In this document: positions 40,870-51,724 of the stretch, piece after piece
Layout: each line of letters opens with the position of its first letter
Position numbering within the stretch: position 1 is the first letter of the stretch
Translations under genes and position numbers: made by a program
The notes under the pieces: generated by a model
What the model was told of the DNA's origin: nothing
Database searches by the model: none
Seen by the model: the letters and a program-made list of their open reading frames with translations, nothing else
Assembly: GCA_030323885.1 (NCBI GenBank)
Contig: CM059186.1
Span: 149,146,407-149,210,406 of the forward strand
Length of the DNA stretch: 64,000 nucleotides
Direction of reading: 5' to 3'
Source of the DNA: Branchipolynoe longqiensis
Lineage: Eukaryota > Annelida > Polychaeta > Phyllodocida > Polynoidae

Positions 40870-41634
40870 GTACGAAGCCTTTTTAGGGAACCCTCCTCAT
40901 TTAGTCGACTCAACGCATCACAGATAATATTGTCCGCACTAGCAATATGGGTTGACGACACCGTGAAATTGCATTGAACCGCCAGCCAAAAGAGGCGCCG
41001 CACATAGAACATCACCCCCCCTCGACTTAGATCTCCCAGTGCACAAGGCAGCTTGGACCGTAGCATTATCTGTTATTACTAATATCGCTTTATCCCTCCA
41101 CCACTCCGCCCAATGCACCGCTGCCGCATAAACACCATACATCTCCTTTACATTTATGTGCGCATTGCACGACTTTGCATCCGATGACACCCAGTGGTGT
41201 CCGACAGCCAATTGCAAGTCAACTTCATCTTGCTTTTCAAAAGTTCCTACAATCCAGTTCTGTCCCTGCATTGCTCCAAACCCCCAAGTCGAAGCATCCG
41301 TATACACAGGACTAACCACAGCAAACTTCCCCAAAATTGCTGCCGTACCATTAAACCTCCGCACAAATGCTAGCCACCACTGAACATCTTCCCTAAATCC
41401 AGATCCAAGTCTAACTTTATAGAAGGGATGCTTCAATGTACCGATCACATCATAGATGCGACAAGTAAAGGTCCTCCCACCTCTTACTACCTTTGCACAA
41501 TGCGCCAGGAGCCCTCCCAATCGTTCAAGCTCACGTCTTGTAGCCCGTCTTCGACCCACAAAAGTTTCCAGTAGTCTCACTAACTTCACTATCTTATCCT
41601 CCGGAAGGCGCATCTCCAGCTTTACCGTGTCAAT
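40870..41634 (-). pseudogene. RT C-terminus and RNase H, element B
   Basis: Continues the RT after the MITE (IDTVKLEMRLPEDKI, then RRELERLGGLLAHCAKVV) into RNase H: PVYTDASTWGFGAM (D), HINVKEMYGVYAA (E), LVITDNATVQAAL (D) and, after a frameshift near 40950, ADNIICDALSRL (D). All four acidic positions are recognisable. Confidence 0.82.
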
Positions 41635-42791
41635 AGCCGTGTTTACACGGGCGAGTTAAAACACCTCATATAAAACCACTTGTCTAGAGCTGCGTTTACA
41701 CGGGCGACTTGAAACGTCCTACGTAGAACCAGTTGCCTAGAACGTTTTAAATGTGGCCGTGTAAATGCACCACTGCGGCGTTTTAGGGCTGAAACGTTCC
41801 AGCTGGAACGTTCCGCGAATACCACCTCAGGAGGTGGTCTACAGGAAACGTTTCAGCTGGTTCCCAGGCGGCGATTGTGTACAATAGCAGTGCTCGCCGG
41901 CAACAGGGGGAGCAGTAGCTAATCGCTGGTGCCCGGCAGTGTTAGGGCCCGATTACGCCGAAATCTAGTGAATGCGATCATATTTAACAGAATTACAGAC
42001 TCAAATAATGAAATTTAATTAAATTAACCTTAAATTCCAAGCGATATTAACGTAGCAGCTACATCGGCGTCGAATCACCAAGTGTAAACTAAACAAATAG
42101 CAGTGCTCGCCGGCTACAGTAGGCTGCTGGTTCCCGGTCGCGGACAGTTTCAAATTTGGTCCGTGTAAACGCGCCACGAGAACGTTTCAGGTAGAACGCT
42201 TTGTCTTGAATCGTTTTACTTTTGGCCGTGTAAACGCAGCTTTAATCGATTTACGTTTGCCGTGTAAACGCGACACTGAGGCGTTTTAGGGCTGAATCGA
42301 TTCATATAAATCGGTATATGTAAACCACTTTGCGAGGTAGTATAGATGAAGCGATACAGCTGGTTCCCGGGCGGCGATAGTGTAAAATAGCGGTGCTCGC
42401 CGGATACAGGCTCAGGTGTAACTATACACTGGTGCCCGGCAGTGTTAGGGACCGATTAGGCCGAAATCTATTGAATGCGATCATATTTAACAGAATTACA
42501 TACTCAAATAATGAAATTTAATTAAATTAACCCTAAATTCCAAGTGATATTAACGTAGCAACTACATCGGCGTCGTTATTCATATTGTCGAATAGACGAG
42601 TGTAAACTAAACAAATAGCAGTACTCGCCGGCTACAGGCTCACCACTAAGGCTGCTGGTTAGTATGGACTTGCTCATGCGCAGATATCGATTTCCGCCTT
42701 CAAACTCGTTCCGTGTAAACGCGCCACTAGAACGATTCATATAAATCGATTTGTCTTAAATCGTTTTATACTCGCCCGTGTAAACACCGCT
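41635..42791. mobile_element. Large foldback MITE (1157 bp) inside the RT of element B
   Basis: Ends AGCCGTGTTTACACGGGCGA and ACTCGCCCGTGTAAACACCG. Nine or so GTGTAAAC-type octamers recur in both orientations. Two copies of the dispersed core (AATAATGAAATTTAATTAAA...CGATATTAACGTAGCA) at 41985-42085 and 42475-42600 suggest a duplicated or nested structure. Confidence 0.75.
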
Positions 42792-43738
42792 CATAATGAT
42801 CCCAAGGAATCTAATTTCTGTCGTCGGCATTATTAACTTATGAAAACTAATAAAAAAAAACAATCTTCTCAATAGCCTCACAAGTTTCAATTGATCTCGT
42901 GCCGCTTCCTCTGCAGTGGATGATATAACGCAAAAATCATCTAAGTAGTTAACAACCCTCTCCACCCCCTCTCGCAAAGCACATCTAACTACAAAATTCG
43001 AGATTTTCGAAAAAACATAAGGACTAGACGACAACCCCATACACAAACGGTTATCTTCCATAAACGTATAATCCCCATCGCCCTCAAAACACCTTGTCTT
43101 GGTCTATCCCGGGCATGAATGGACACCGCTCTGTACGCGTCCTTTATGTCCACTACTGCTAAATAGTTCCCTTTGCTCATTAACTCCGCTACTGTGTCAA
43201 CTGTGTTGTAACTAAATTTAACACAACAACTATTAGTCATGTTATTCACAGAACTCCCGTCCAGCTGACTACAATCCACAACACACCTGCCTCCATCACC
43301 CCCCTCCTTAGGGACCAAGAATACGTCATGAATGCAACTAGGTCAATCCTCCACCTTCAAAATTATTCCTGCCTCGACTTCCTTCAACAATTTACTATTA
43401 ATAATGCGCCTGTCTCGACTTGACTTACTACTATTCCCGACAGGTTCATAAACTAAGCGACAATCAGCATTTATCACAGCAAATCCGAACACCACTCCCT
43501 TCAATATGAAATGCCATTCAGGATCCACATCCCCTCGCAGAAAAAGTTTTGAAAAGAACCTGCAAGGTTTCAACTGAGACAATCTGCCACCTATATAGTG
43601 ACAACAACCACAAACCCCATTAACACATTCAATTGTAACATGGAAAGTACAAAACGGTCCATCAATATATTCATACAGGGTCACCTCCCAACCACCACCG
43701 CTCAACAGATCTGAAACAACCAATATATCATCTGCCAA
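42756..43738 (-). pseudogene. Reverse transcriptase N-terminal part, element B
   Basis: Copies element RNA into cDNA. Begins MADDILVVSDLL; DIRS-type entry motif WHFILKGVVFGFAVI; KLLKEVEAGIILKV; after a frame change near 43320, VFLVPKEGG, VDIKDAY (first Asp) and, after another, GLSSSPYVFSK and NYLDDFCVI, the intact YLDD catalytic pair. It is then cut by the MITE beginning at 42791. At least two frameshifts. Confidence 0.82.
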
Positions 43739-43753
43739 AACTTCAAGATTAAC

Positions 43754-45673
43754 CTAACTGTGCAAACCCCCAGTATCAGTTAAAAAATGTTCAGCAGGCT
43801 TAGTCAGTCCGTCGCTTGTGTCACAACTACTGTTCGCTTGAGTTACACTACAAGATGTCAACTCAACTTCCAAGATGTCAACATCCGGCAATGCACAATC
43901 ATCAACCAATTCACTCGACCCGCTGGGCGGGCGGGCTTGTGTCGCCACGTGCGCCTCCTCGTCGCGCGAGAACTCGCCGCACTTGTCACACACCCGCCGA
44001 CCGTCAGCGTGCGTCGCCAGGAGGTGAATCATGCCCCGTTTCCGCGCGAACCCCTTCTTGCTGTATTTACATAAATACAGCGGTTTCCCGGTCCCCGCCC
44101 GGTGCGCAGCCTGCATGTGGGCCTGCATCTTTCTAGCGCCCCGGAATCGCTCGGCGCAGTGCCTGCAGGCCAGACCGCTACGGTCACGTGACGCGGCACA
44201 TTTGTGGCGAAAATAATGCTCGTAGTTCTCGAACTCCTTCCGGCAGTTCCGGCATGTGGTCCCAGTGGGAACTGGTGGATGTGGTTGTTTCTTTTTTCCC
44301 CGGCGTTTCTCGCGCGCCGTCACCACAAAGTCGCTATCACTGTCATCATCATCGGTGGATTCGTGGGAATCCTCACTGTCATTAGCAAATATCGTGTTTA
44401 GCCGTGTTTACACGGGGAATTGTAAAGCGAATTAGACAAAGCGATTTATATGAAGCGAATTAGTGGCGCGTTTACACACGGAGCGGTTTAAGGCGGAAAT
44501 CGATATCTGCGCATGAGCAAGTCCAGACTAACCAGTGCCAGTTTGGGTTCGTCGACGTCACCACAAGAGAGTGTGGGTTCGACCTAGATATGTATGGACT
44601 GAATCATATTGTTTTGGAATGGTCAAAACTTCTGCTGGGCAGTGAAAACCTTAAAATAAATCATGAAAAAAATATATGTGCACCTCTAGCAGGTTCATAG
44701 ACCAAATTATATAATATGCGCTTTTGATCGACCGGAAAATAAACAAACTCAGGTCTCGACTGCGCATGCGTGTGACGTGCTTAAGCTAGTTCGCTTTATA
44801 TAAACCACCTAGCGAGGCGCTTTACATAAAGTGAATCATATGAATCGAATCAGCCCTAATTCGCTTCAGTGGAGAGTTTACACGGCGAATGTGAGGCTAA
44901 CTAGCCAAGGTGATTTATATGAAGCGACTTAACTCGCCCGTGTAAACACGACATCCGATTTGCACTGCGCCCGCCTTTTCTCGAGTCTAGCACTTCGCAC
45001 AGTTGGTTTTATCTCCTTTGTAAACACAACTTCACCCCTTGTTGTATCAGCAGTGCCCTCCACTTCATAAATATGTTCCCGTCCGGCACATTTCCGCCTT
45101 GCATCATTTAAGATGACATTGTCATGGTTCTCATCTAGATTTGTCTCTTCTACTTCTGCAAATTTTCGTTTTGACCGAGTGCTACAAACCGTGGGCGTGT
45201 TACTGTTAAGTGAAAGGCTTCCCTCTGGTAGTGGGTATTTACGTGGCCTCCCACGCTTAGCTTTGACAAGGCCCTGGACAGGTGGTGTTTTACACGGTCC
45301 CAACCTGCATGCCTTTTTCCGTGGGCGACCAGGCCGTCTACGTTCTGGTATATCAGGCGGTACAACCTTCAGCAGAATATCCTGGATGATGTTCGTAATT
45401 ACTTGGCCAGCATTTCCAAAATCATCTATATTATTAGGCTGCTGCAGAGTTGGGAGGTTTGATATCTATGTGGAAAGTTTCTTCAGTTCAGCTTGTACCT
45501 TAGCGTTCTCTTTTCGGAGCTGATCGAGCTCTAGCTGTAATTGGACAATGGCATATGTGTCAGGCAACACAGGTCCATGTCCATTGTTTAATTTGCTATC
45601 ACATTTTTGTATGATGTCCTTGAGGCTTTCTAGTGCTATGTTCCGGTCACTCGAGTCTAGTTCTGGACCCCAC
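43754..45673 (-). pseudogene. AT-hook / C2H2-like zinc-finger ORF upstream of DIRS-like pol
   Basis: On the minus strand a 3' splice-like tract (CTCTTTGTATTGCTCAACAG) precedes GTGGGGTCCAG at 45673. One frame then encodes a coiled coil (LQLELDQLRKENAKVQAEL), an in-frame TAG (about 45466), two AT-hook cores (RRRPGRPRKKA, AKRGRPRKYP), acidic Asp/Ser repeats, a basic KRRGKKK patch and three finger-like units (CRNCRKEFENYEHYFRH, CRHCAERFRGARKMQAH, CDKCGEF). One finger reads CKYSKKGF, with its second Cys lost. A 557-bp MITE (44400-44956) splits it; removing those bases keeps the frame. It ends at a TAG (43754), after which the pol frame continues in phase. It could be a Gag-like DNA/RNA-binding protein or captured host coding sequence. 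Confidence 0.6.
44400..44956. mobile_element. Foldback MITE inside the zinc-finger ORF
   Basis: Ends AGCCGTGTTTACACGGGG and CGCCCGTGTAAACACG; interior nearly identical in plan to 4634-5207 (ATATGTGCACCTCTAGCAGG, ACTCAGGTCTCGACTG). Its length is not a multiple of three. Confidence 0.8.
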
Positions 45674-45942
45674 CTGTTGAGCAATACAAAGAGGCAGTAT
45701 TATATGAGTGCTGATTAAATCAAGTTAGACTGCATTAAAAAAACGCACCTGTTATGTAAGTTGATATATATTATGTTTATGGATCATCCAACGTTTCTAA
45801 TAGGGTACTACTTTTCTAGACGTCCCTCTCCAGAGACACTCATGTCTACAACTTGTACAGGTTGATTACAAATAGCTAGTTGTAGTACAAGTAGATAGTT
45901 GTAATTAAAATGTTTAAATTTAGATCCATTTGGAGTTTAATG
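45674..45942. other. Possible intron upstream of the zinc-finger ORF
   Basis: Minus-strand sequence ahead of the acceptor at 45674; nothing coding seen. Confidence 0.3.
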
Positions 45943-45946
45943 TTAA

Positions 45947-46283
45947 AGCTGCATAGTCCGATGAAATATCAGATTTTCAAAACCAAACTAATTATCTAGA
46001 TTTGATTTTACATATCTAACTTAGATACTGATGCACTTATTACGCATTTGTTTCTGCGTAGAAGGCAATACTGAGTCAATTTAACAGAACCTGTTACTGC
46101 AGAAGTCTATGGTCTCAGAGTTTTGGCAAGCTTGCCAAAACTAATTTTCCATGTTTGCACTCAAAATATCTCAAAAGTTTACCATTGGAAATAAAAGTAA
46201 CTTTGAACTAATGTAAAGTAGATACTAGTGATCGATCTAATATATTTATCTCAGAAAAAATACAGAAATTAAACTATGCAACT
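45947..46283 (+). mobile_element. TTAA-flanked MITE, full length
   Basis: 337 bp between TTAA sites (45943-45946, 46284-46287). Ends AGCTGCATAGTCCGATG and a degraded ACTATGCAACT. Includes a palindromic GGCAAGCTTGCC near 46128. Reference copy for the fragments at 5320, 27488, 30847 and 37590. Confidence 0.85.
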
Positions 46284-46375
46284 TTAATTAACTAGAACTT
46301 TGTAATACAAACAGAGCACACACACAATTAATCATGTTGCCGGTAACATGCGTAATTCAAAAACCTGACTACGGG

Positions 46376-47203
46376 CAGAGAGCGTGTATATAAACAGATG
46401 AGAGGGACAACTCCCGCGAAAATATGTAACACAGGCTACAGTGGCGTTCCTGGCGGTTAGTGTTGAACAAGCCTTGAGTTTGCCGCTACGTGCAGTGAAA
46501 AACATTTGTTTTTATTCAAAATTAATAGAAATGCAGAAGCCTAACCTTATCAATTTAATATAATCCTTTTGGTAAACATGTTTTCTAAATGTGTTCCAAG
46601 CGGTTTGTGTCTAGGTTATGTGGTTTTAGAGATATTTCACTTTTTCTGTATGAAGATTGCTCACCGCCATTGACAATGCCTTGAGTTTGCCGTACGTGTA
46701 GTGCAAAACGTGTATTTTATTCAAAATTAATAGAAATACAGAACCCTAGCCATATGAATTTAATATAGTCTCATCGTTAAATATGTTTTCTATATGTGTT
46801 CCAAGCGGTTTGTGTCTAGGTCATGTGGTTTTAGAGATATTTCACTTTTTCTGTAGGAAGATTGCACACGACCATTGACAATGCATTGAGTATGCCGGTA
46901 CGCGCAGTGCAAAACGTCAGATTTATTCAAATTTAATAGAAGTCCAGAACCCTAACCGTATCAATTTAATATAATCTTGTTGGTAAACATGTTTTCTATG
47001 TGTATTCCAATCAGTTTGTTTCTAGGTGTTGGAGTTTTAGAGATATTTAACGTTTTCTATATGAAGATTGCTCACTGCCATTGACAATGCCTTGAGTTTG
47101 CCCATTTGTTCAACAACCACCACTTGGAGCGCCACAGTCGGCAGCTGTTACAGGGTCTAGTATGACAGTTGTCCCTCTCATCTGTTTATATAAACGCTCT
47201 CTG
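46376..47203. mobile_element. hAT-like TIR element built from three 207-bp tandem modules
   Basis: Inverted ends begin CAGAGAGCG and extend through TATATAAACAGATGAGAG and GGACAACT. The 7-bp sequence CTACGGG flanks both sides (46369-46375, 47204-47210). The centre (about 46478-47095) consists of three direct units starting CTTGAGTTTGCCG and containing ATTCAAAATTAATAGAAAT. CAG-starting ends suggest hAT, whose duplications are usually 8 bp. Non-coding. Confidence 0.78.
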
Positions 47204-47392
47204 CTACGGGCCTGATATTATGAATACCATAGAGACAGTTCCTAGTGCGCGTCGCTAGGAACAATAGTTGACTTCCGGTAGTAAATTTAATGTGTAATCC
47301 ATTCCTTACCTGACCCTAGACTACGACGGATCGGCGAGTTGGAATAGTTGAAATTGTTGTGTGTTACAGTGAGTGTTGAGTATAATATCAGG

Positions 47393-48584
47393 ATGCCGAA
47401 AGTTGGTCGAGTACGAAGTGAAGTAGGGAGATATTCCAAGGCATTAATTGATTCCATGGATATGTCGGTACCGTCGAGAAGCACACATGTGCGTAGGTCG
47501 GTTGGCCGACCGCCATCAGCATCGTCTCGTGTGAGACTGGAGGATTTACGTTCATCGTCTCCGGTATTACCGGTTTGTGTGAGTCGATGGGCGACTCTGG
47601 AGGAGATTTCCCGTCTCCTCGACTCAAAGTTATCTGCTGCTCAAGAGCCGTTAATGGCTAGGATTGCCACATTGGAGGATCATAATCTATCGCCATCGGT
47701 ATCTTTAGACCAGACCGCGGCTGGCACGGATGTTGTGGATGATGACGTCATAGAGGAAGACGGCGTAACAGTTGGATGCACACAGCCGAGTTCGCCGTCA
47801 CAACCGACTCGACCGTGTAACACCTGCAGGAAACGTGATAATACACAACGTCATAAAGGTACGAACAAAGCATTGTGTTCTAATGCCAATAGTGGTTGTG
47901 GTACATGCCGTACTGTACGTCGGCATGCTGGTTGTGGTAATTGTTGCAGTGACTTGGACTCAGAGACGGATGATGATATGATGAAAGACTTAATTAGCAT
48001 TGCTGGTAAGAAAGCGAGACGTTCTGGGAAGGTAAAGTTGCTTCCGCATAGATATGTGATTCGTGGCGAAAAGAAGGGGAAAGTTGCGCAAGGAGAATCC
48101 AAGTGGTTCGAGTACATGGCAGCAGTGAGGCGCATGATCAAGAGAGGTGATATTCCTGCTGACTGGATCCCACATATTGATAATCATATGGACTCGGTGA
48201 TTGCTATGGCCCATAACTACACTTGGCAGACGTGCTTGGACTACAGCGAAAAAGTGTTTGCAATGATTGCAGATTGAGGTTCGTCGTGACATATGTGGGC
48301 TCGGTAAGCGTGTGGATGTCGTCGCTGATAAAGCCATACAGGAAACATCGCGAGCAGAATATAACCGGGGTGTGGACCCACGACCTTGTGTCATATGGAA
48401 CAAGGGGAATGATTGTGGATTCACGGGTGATCATGGAGACGGTAGCAGTCGTTTTCTACATGTTTGCTCGTACTGTGCGTACAAGCTGAGGAGGCGGCAT
48501 GCACATAAAGAGGTTGATTGCAAGACAAAAGTGCGTGCACGTGAAAAACAAGTCGACACCGTTGCTCGTACGAAGAATTTTTAG
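47393..48584 (+). pseudogene. gag-like ORF of element C
   Basis: Likely start MPKVGRVRSEVGRYS at 47393 (an earlier in-frame Met at 47348 is less likely). Contains RRSVGRPPS (AT-hook-like), a helix WATLEEISRLLDSKLSAAQEPLMARIATLE, and a Cys cluster (CNTCRKR, CGTCRTV, CGNCC). After a one-base frame change near 48265 comes a zinc-finger-like segment, PCVIWNKGNDCGF...HVCSYC...H....C. The same finger occurs in element D. It probably binds element RNA. Ends TAG at 48582-48584; the pol frame already overlaps it by about 40 nt in the -1 phase. Confidence 0.72.
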
Positions 48585-51500
48585 GTAGCAGCTGGCTAGG
48601 GGCTGCTGCACTATATACCGACGTGCGTAGTGCTGATGAGGTGTCCGATTGCTGCAACGTCGTGACGTCAGAGGGAAGCGCCTGCGGCTCGTCTAACAGT
48701 GACCCAGTCAGCAAGTGCCGTAATCAGGTCGGTCCGGTTATTTCTTTTGTTTCTGACCCTTCCCCATGTTTACCCGGTCTTCCTCCTGTTTTAGTTCCCA
48801 CTGGTGATACTGATGTTGTTAAACTTAACTGTGATCATTCCGTCCCTCCCTCTGTCGTATTATCGCCGACAATTGCCGTCGTGGCCAGCCCTGTTGTTGA
48901 ACGTTGTATTATGCCTGACTGTGGCCCTGGGCGGCGTATTGCGTCACCTGTTTATACTCGTAAACGTGGGTTGCCGGTTGACGGGCGGCACAGGGCTGTC
49001 ATTCGCGAAGTTAAGGTTCGTCGTGTAGTAACACGCCGGTGTTTTGACAGTCGAGTGGGGACGGGTGATGCGTTTAAGTGGTTTAATAGATCAGTGAGAC
49101 AGTTCCGTTCAGCAGCTCACTTAACTGGGAAGGAGGTGATTAATATCGGAGTAAATTTGGGGATGGGTAAAAAAGAAAAGCCGCCGATGGTAACTGGGCT
49201 AATGACTGGGACCCATGGCACTCAGCGCTGTCACAAGACTTCTCGTCACATATCGGCCACATCCAATCATGTTGGTCGTCGCCGTCCGTACAACTCTCAT
49301 CCTGATTCGCCCACGAATTCCGCCACCGTCGCGGATCATATGTTGTCACCTACCAGGGTATCCATCCCTGTCGTCATGTCTGAACATACTGCGTGCCAGT
49401 CTAGTGGTTCTAACACCACCGGTCGGGGCTGTGTTTCCCCTTCCCTGGATAGCCCTGCGCTTCCGGACATAGCTTCTGCTAGTCCTGCCGCTAGTTTAGT
49501 TGAATTTTCTCCTTCTCATTCATATCCCGGCCTGTCCCTGTTGTCCCGCTCTTGTGTTTCAATGTTGCCTGTTGGCTCCAGTTTGGATGTTAGGGTACGG
49601 CCTGATGTGATTCTTAACCCTGTTGTTATTTCGGACGTCAACAGTCCATTGTGTGTTGACATCAACACCGGCTCTGGCTGTGTTTCCAGTGCCAGGGGGT
49701 CGTCTCGACCCCCCCAAAACTATGTAGATACTAATACAGGGGGGCCTGATGGTATGGGCGCCCCTGCTAAGTTATTCAAGGATTGTTCTAAGGTTCAAGG
49801 CTTATTACAGTTCCCGGTTGTTGTTCCTGAGGTTGCTAAAGATAAAGTTGCTACAGATATAGTTGACACACTGACTAATGATATTAGTACTGTGGTTGAC
49901 GCAGAAGTTGTTTGTAATGATCGTTTAGAGTTTTGTGAGCTGTCGCTATTGGAGTGTCAGTCATATGTTCTTACTAGCTGGCCTAACTTGACGACGAATT
50001 GTAATTTGTTCTTAGATTATGCGTCAATTTATGCTGCGGTGAGGGCGACAGGATTGCCCAATTATCTGCAGGCTAAATTGCCTGTTCCTTCAGGTCTGAT
50101 AATCAATAGGTGGAAACAGCTGTTGAACGATTACAGTGATAAAGAGATTATTCAATACTTAGAGTTTGGCTGGCCGTCAAATTTTACGGGGTCGTTTATC
50201 CCAACTGCTACTCTGGTTAATCATACATGTGATAAGGAGGATGTATATTGGATCAATAAGTATGTTGTCACTGAGGTGGCCCATCACGCTATGTTGGGTC
50301 CATTCGATGATCCCCCTTTTGTCCCGTGGGCACAGATCAGTCCTATAATGACCCGGCCTAAAAAGAACACTAATGAACGCAGAATTATAGTAGATTTGAG
50401 TTTTCCGAAGGGCCGTAGCGTTAATTCAGGGATAATTAAAGGGTTCTATCAGGGGAAAAGGTTTAAGTATAAATTGCCAACCATTATGACGTTGGCAAAA
50501 CAAGTTAAAAAATTGGGGAAAAATTGCTACATGTGGTCGATCGATCTGGCCAGGGCATACAGGCAGTTGAGGACCTGCCCTTTGAGTGTCCCTCTGTTCG
50601 GTATTAAAGTTAACGGTAAATATTATTTTGACACTGCTCCTCCTTTTGATTGTCGGTCTTCTAGCATGGCTTGCGCTAGAACTACGGCAGCAGTCATTCA
50701 TTTAATGAGGAAAATGGTTTTTTTTTGCCACTTGCTATTTAGACGACTTCGTAGGCGTGGAAGCCAGTTTCGAGAAAGCCCTGGTAGCCTATAATTATAT
50801 TTTGTATTTGACTAGTGAGTTGGGTCTACAACTGTCGCTTAAGAAATGCAGCCCACCCGTGCAGAAACTGATTTGGTTGGGTTACGAGATTAGCTCGGCA
50901 GATCTTGTGGTGAGAATTCCAGATGACAAGCTCCTGGATATTTTATTAGAGTGTCAAAAGTGGTCAATAGGGAGGAAGGTAACACGTAAAAATGTTCAGC
51001 GGTTGGTGGGTCGGTTACAGTTTATTGCTAAATGTGTGTTGCCTTCTAGAACTTTCATGAATCGTATATTGGATTTTCTGCGATCCTGTCCATTTGTAGG
51101 AAAAATTTTAGTTACCAGGGACCTTGTTAGAGATATCGCATGGTTCTTGCGTTTTGCAGAAGGGTCCAATAGACTGGTGCTGATCCGCCACTTCCCGGCC
51201 AAGAAATGGATCATCGAGTGTGACTCGTCACTCTTAGGTGGGGGTGCGTTCAGTGACACTCATTTCTATTCCAACCGATACTCCCCTAAATATCTTGCGA
51301 AAGGTTTTCACATAGCCCAGTTGGAGGCATTAAACTTGATTATGGCACTACAATCTTTATCTCCACCTGATCCTCACAATTATCTTATTATTATTAATAC
51401 GGATAACATAGCTTCCCAACAGGTGCTGTCTTCTGGTGCTGGTAAGGATCCGGTCTTGTGTGCGTGCGCACGGGAAATTTGGCGCTTTGCTGCGATAAAA

Positions 51501-51677
51501 AATTGCGAAGTGAAAATCGTGCACAAGGCTGGAAAGGATCTGGTGCTGGCGGATGCCCTCAGTCGGTTGTTCTTTGAGGATAAATTTCGATCTATTGCTG
51601 CCGCATTGTGTCAGGAAAAACTATTATCTGAGATACATGTTTCTAGTCACATGGATGTCCTTGATATATCCCTATAG
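48545..51677 (+). pseudogene. Reverse transcriptase-RNase H of element C
   Basis: The frame opens at 48545 inside the gag end, so it may be reached by -1 frameshifting. A long Ser/Pro/Val-rich N-terminal region is followed by the RT: YLQAKLPVPSGLI, MTRPKKNTNERRIIVDLSFP, MWSIDLARAYRQL (first Asp). A T9 run at 50718-50726 shifts the frame just before YLDDFVG (50736-50747). It then continues to RNase H: WIIECDSSLLGGGAF (D), AQLEALNLIMAL (E), IINTDNIASQQ (D), LADALSRLFF (D). Stop TAG at 51675. All catalytic residues are present, so one base is all that separates it from an open frame. Confidence 0.85.
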
Positions 51678-51724
51678 GTCCCGTGCTAGTTGCTAATTTA
51701 TTATTTGGCTTTATCAACTTGCAG

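Larger units (their letters stand above)
39505..45673 (-). mobile_element. DIRS-like tyrosine-recombinase retrotransposon B with two MITE insertions
   Basis: Minus-strand order: a spliced-looking 5' ORF with AT-hooks and zinc fingers (45673-43754), reverse transcriptase (43738-42792 and 41634-41400), RNase H (to about 40870), tyrosine recombinase (40864-39922), then an 18-bp direct repeat CCAATGGCTCGGAATACC (39828-39845 and 39505-39522) that may be part of the terminal repeats. Foldback MITEs interrupt the 5' ORF and the RT. All enzymes carry frameshifts. Confidence 0.8.

Noticed and set aside
41635..42791. Forkhead-factor binding array suggested by repeated GTGTAAAC
   Set aside because: Most copies are followed by G (GTAAACG), not the A of the GTAAACA core; they are better explained as MITE subrepeats.
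45113..45523. Plus-strand open frame of 136 codons
   Set aside because: Antisense of the AT-hook ORF, whose motifs are clear on the minus strand.
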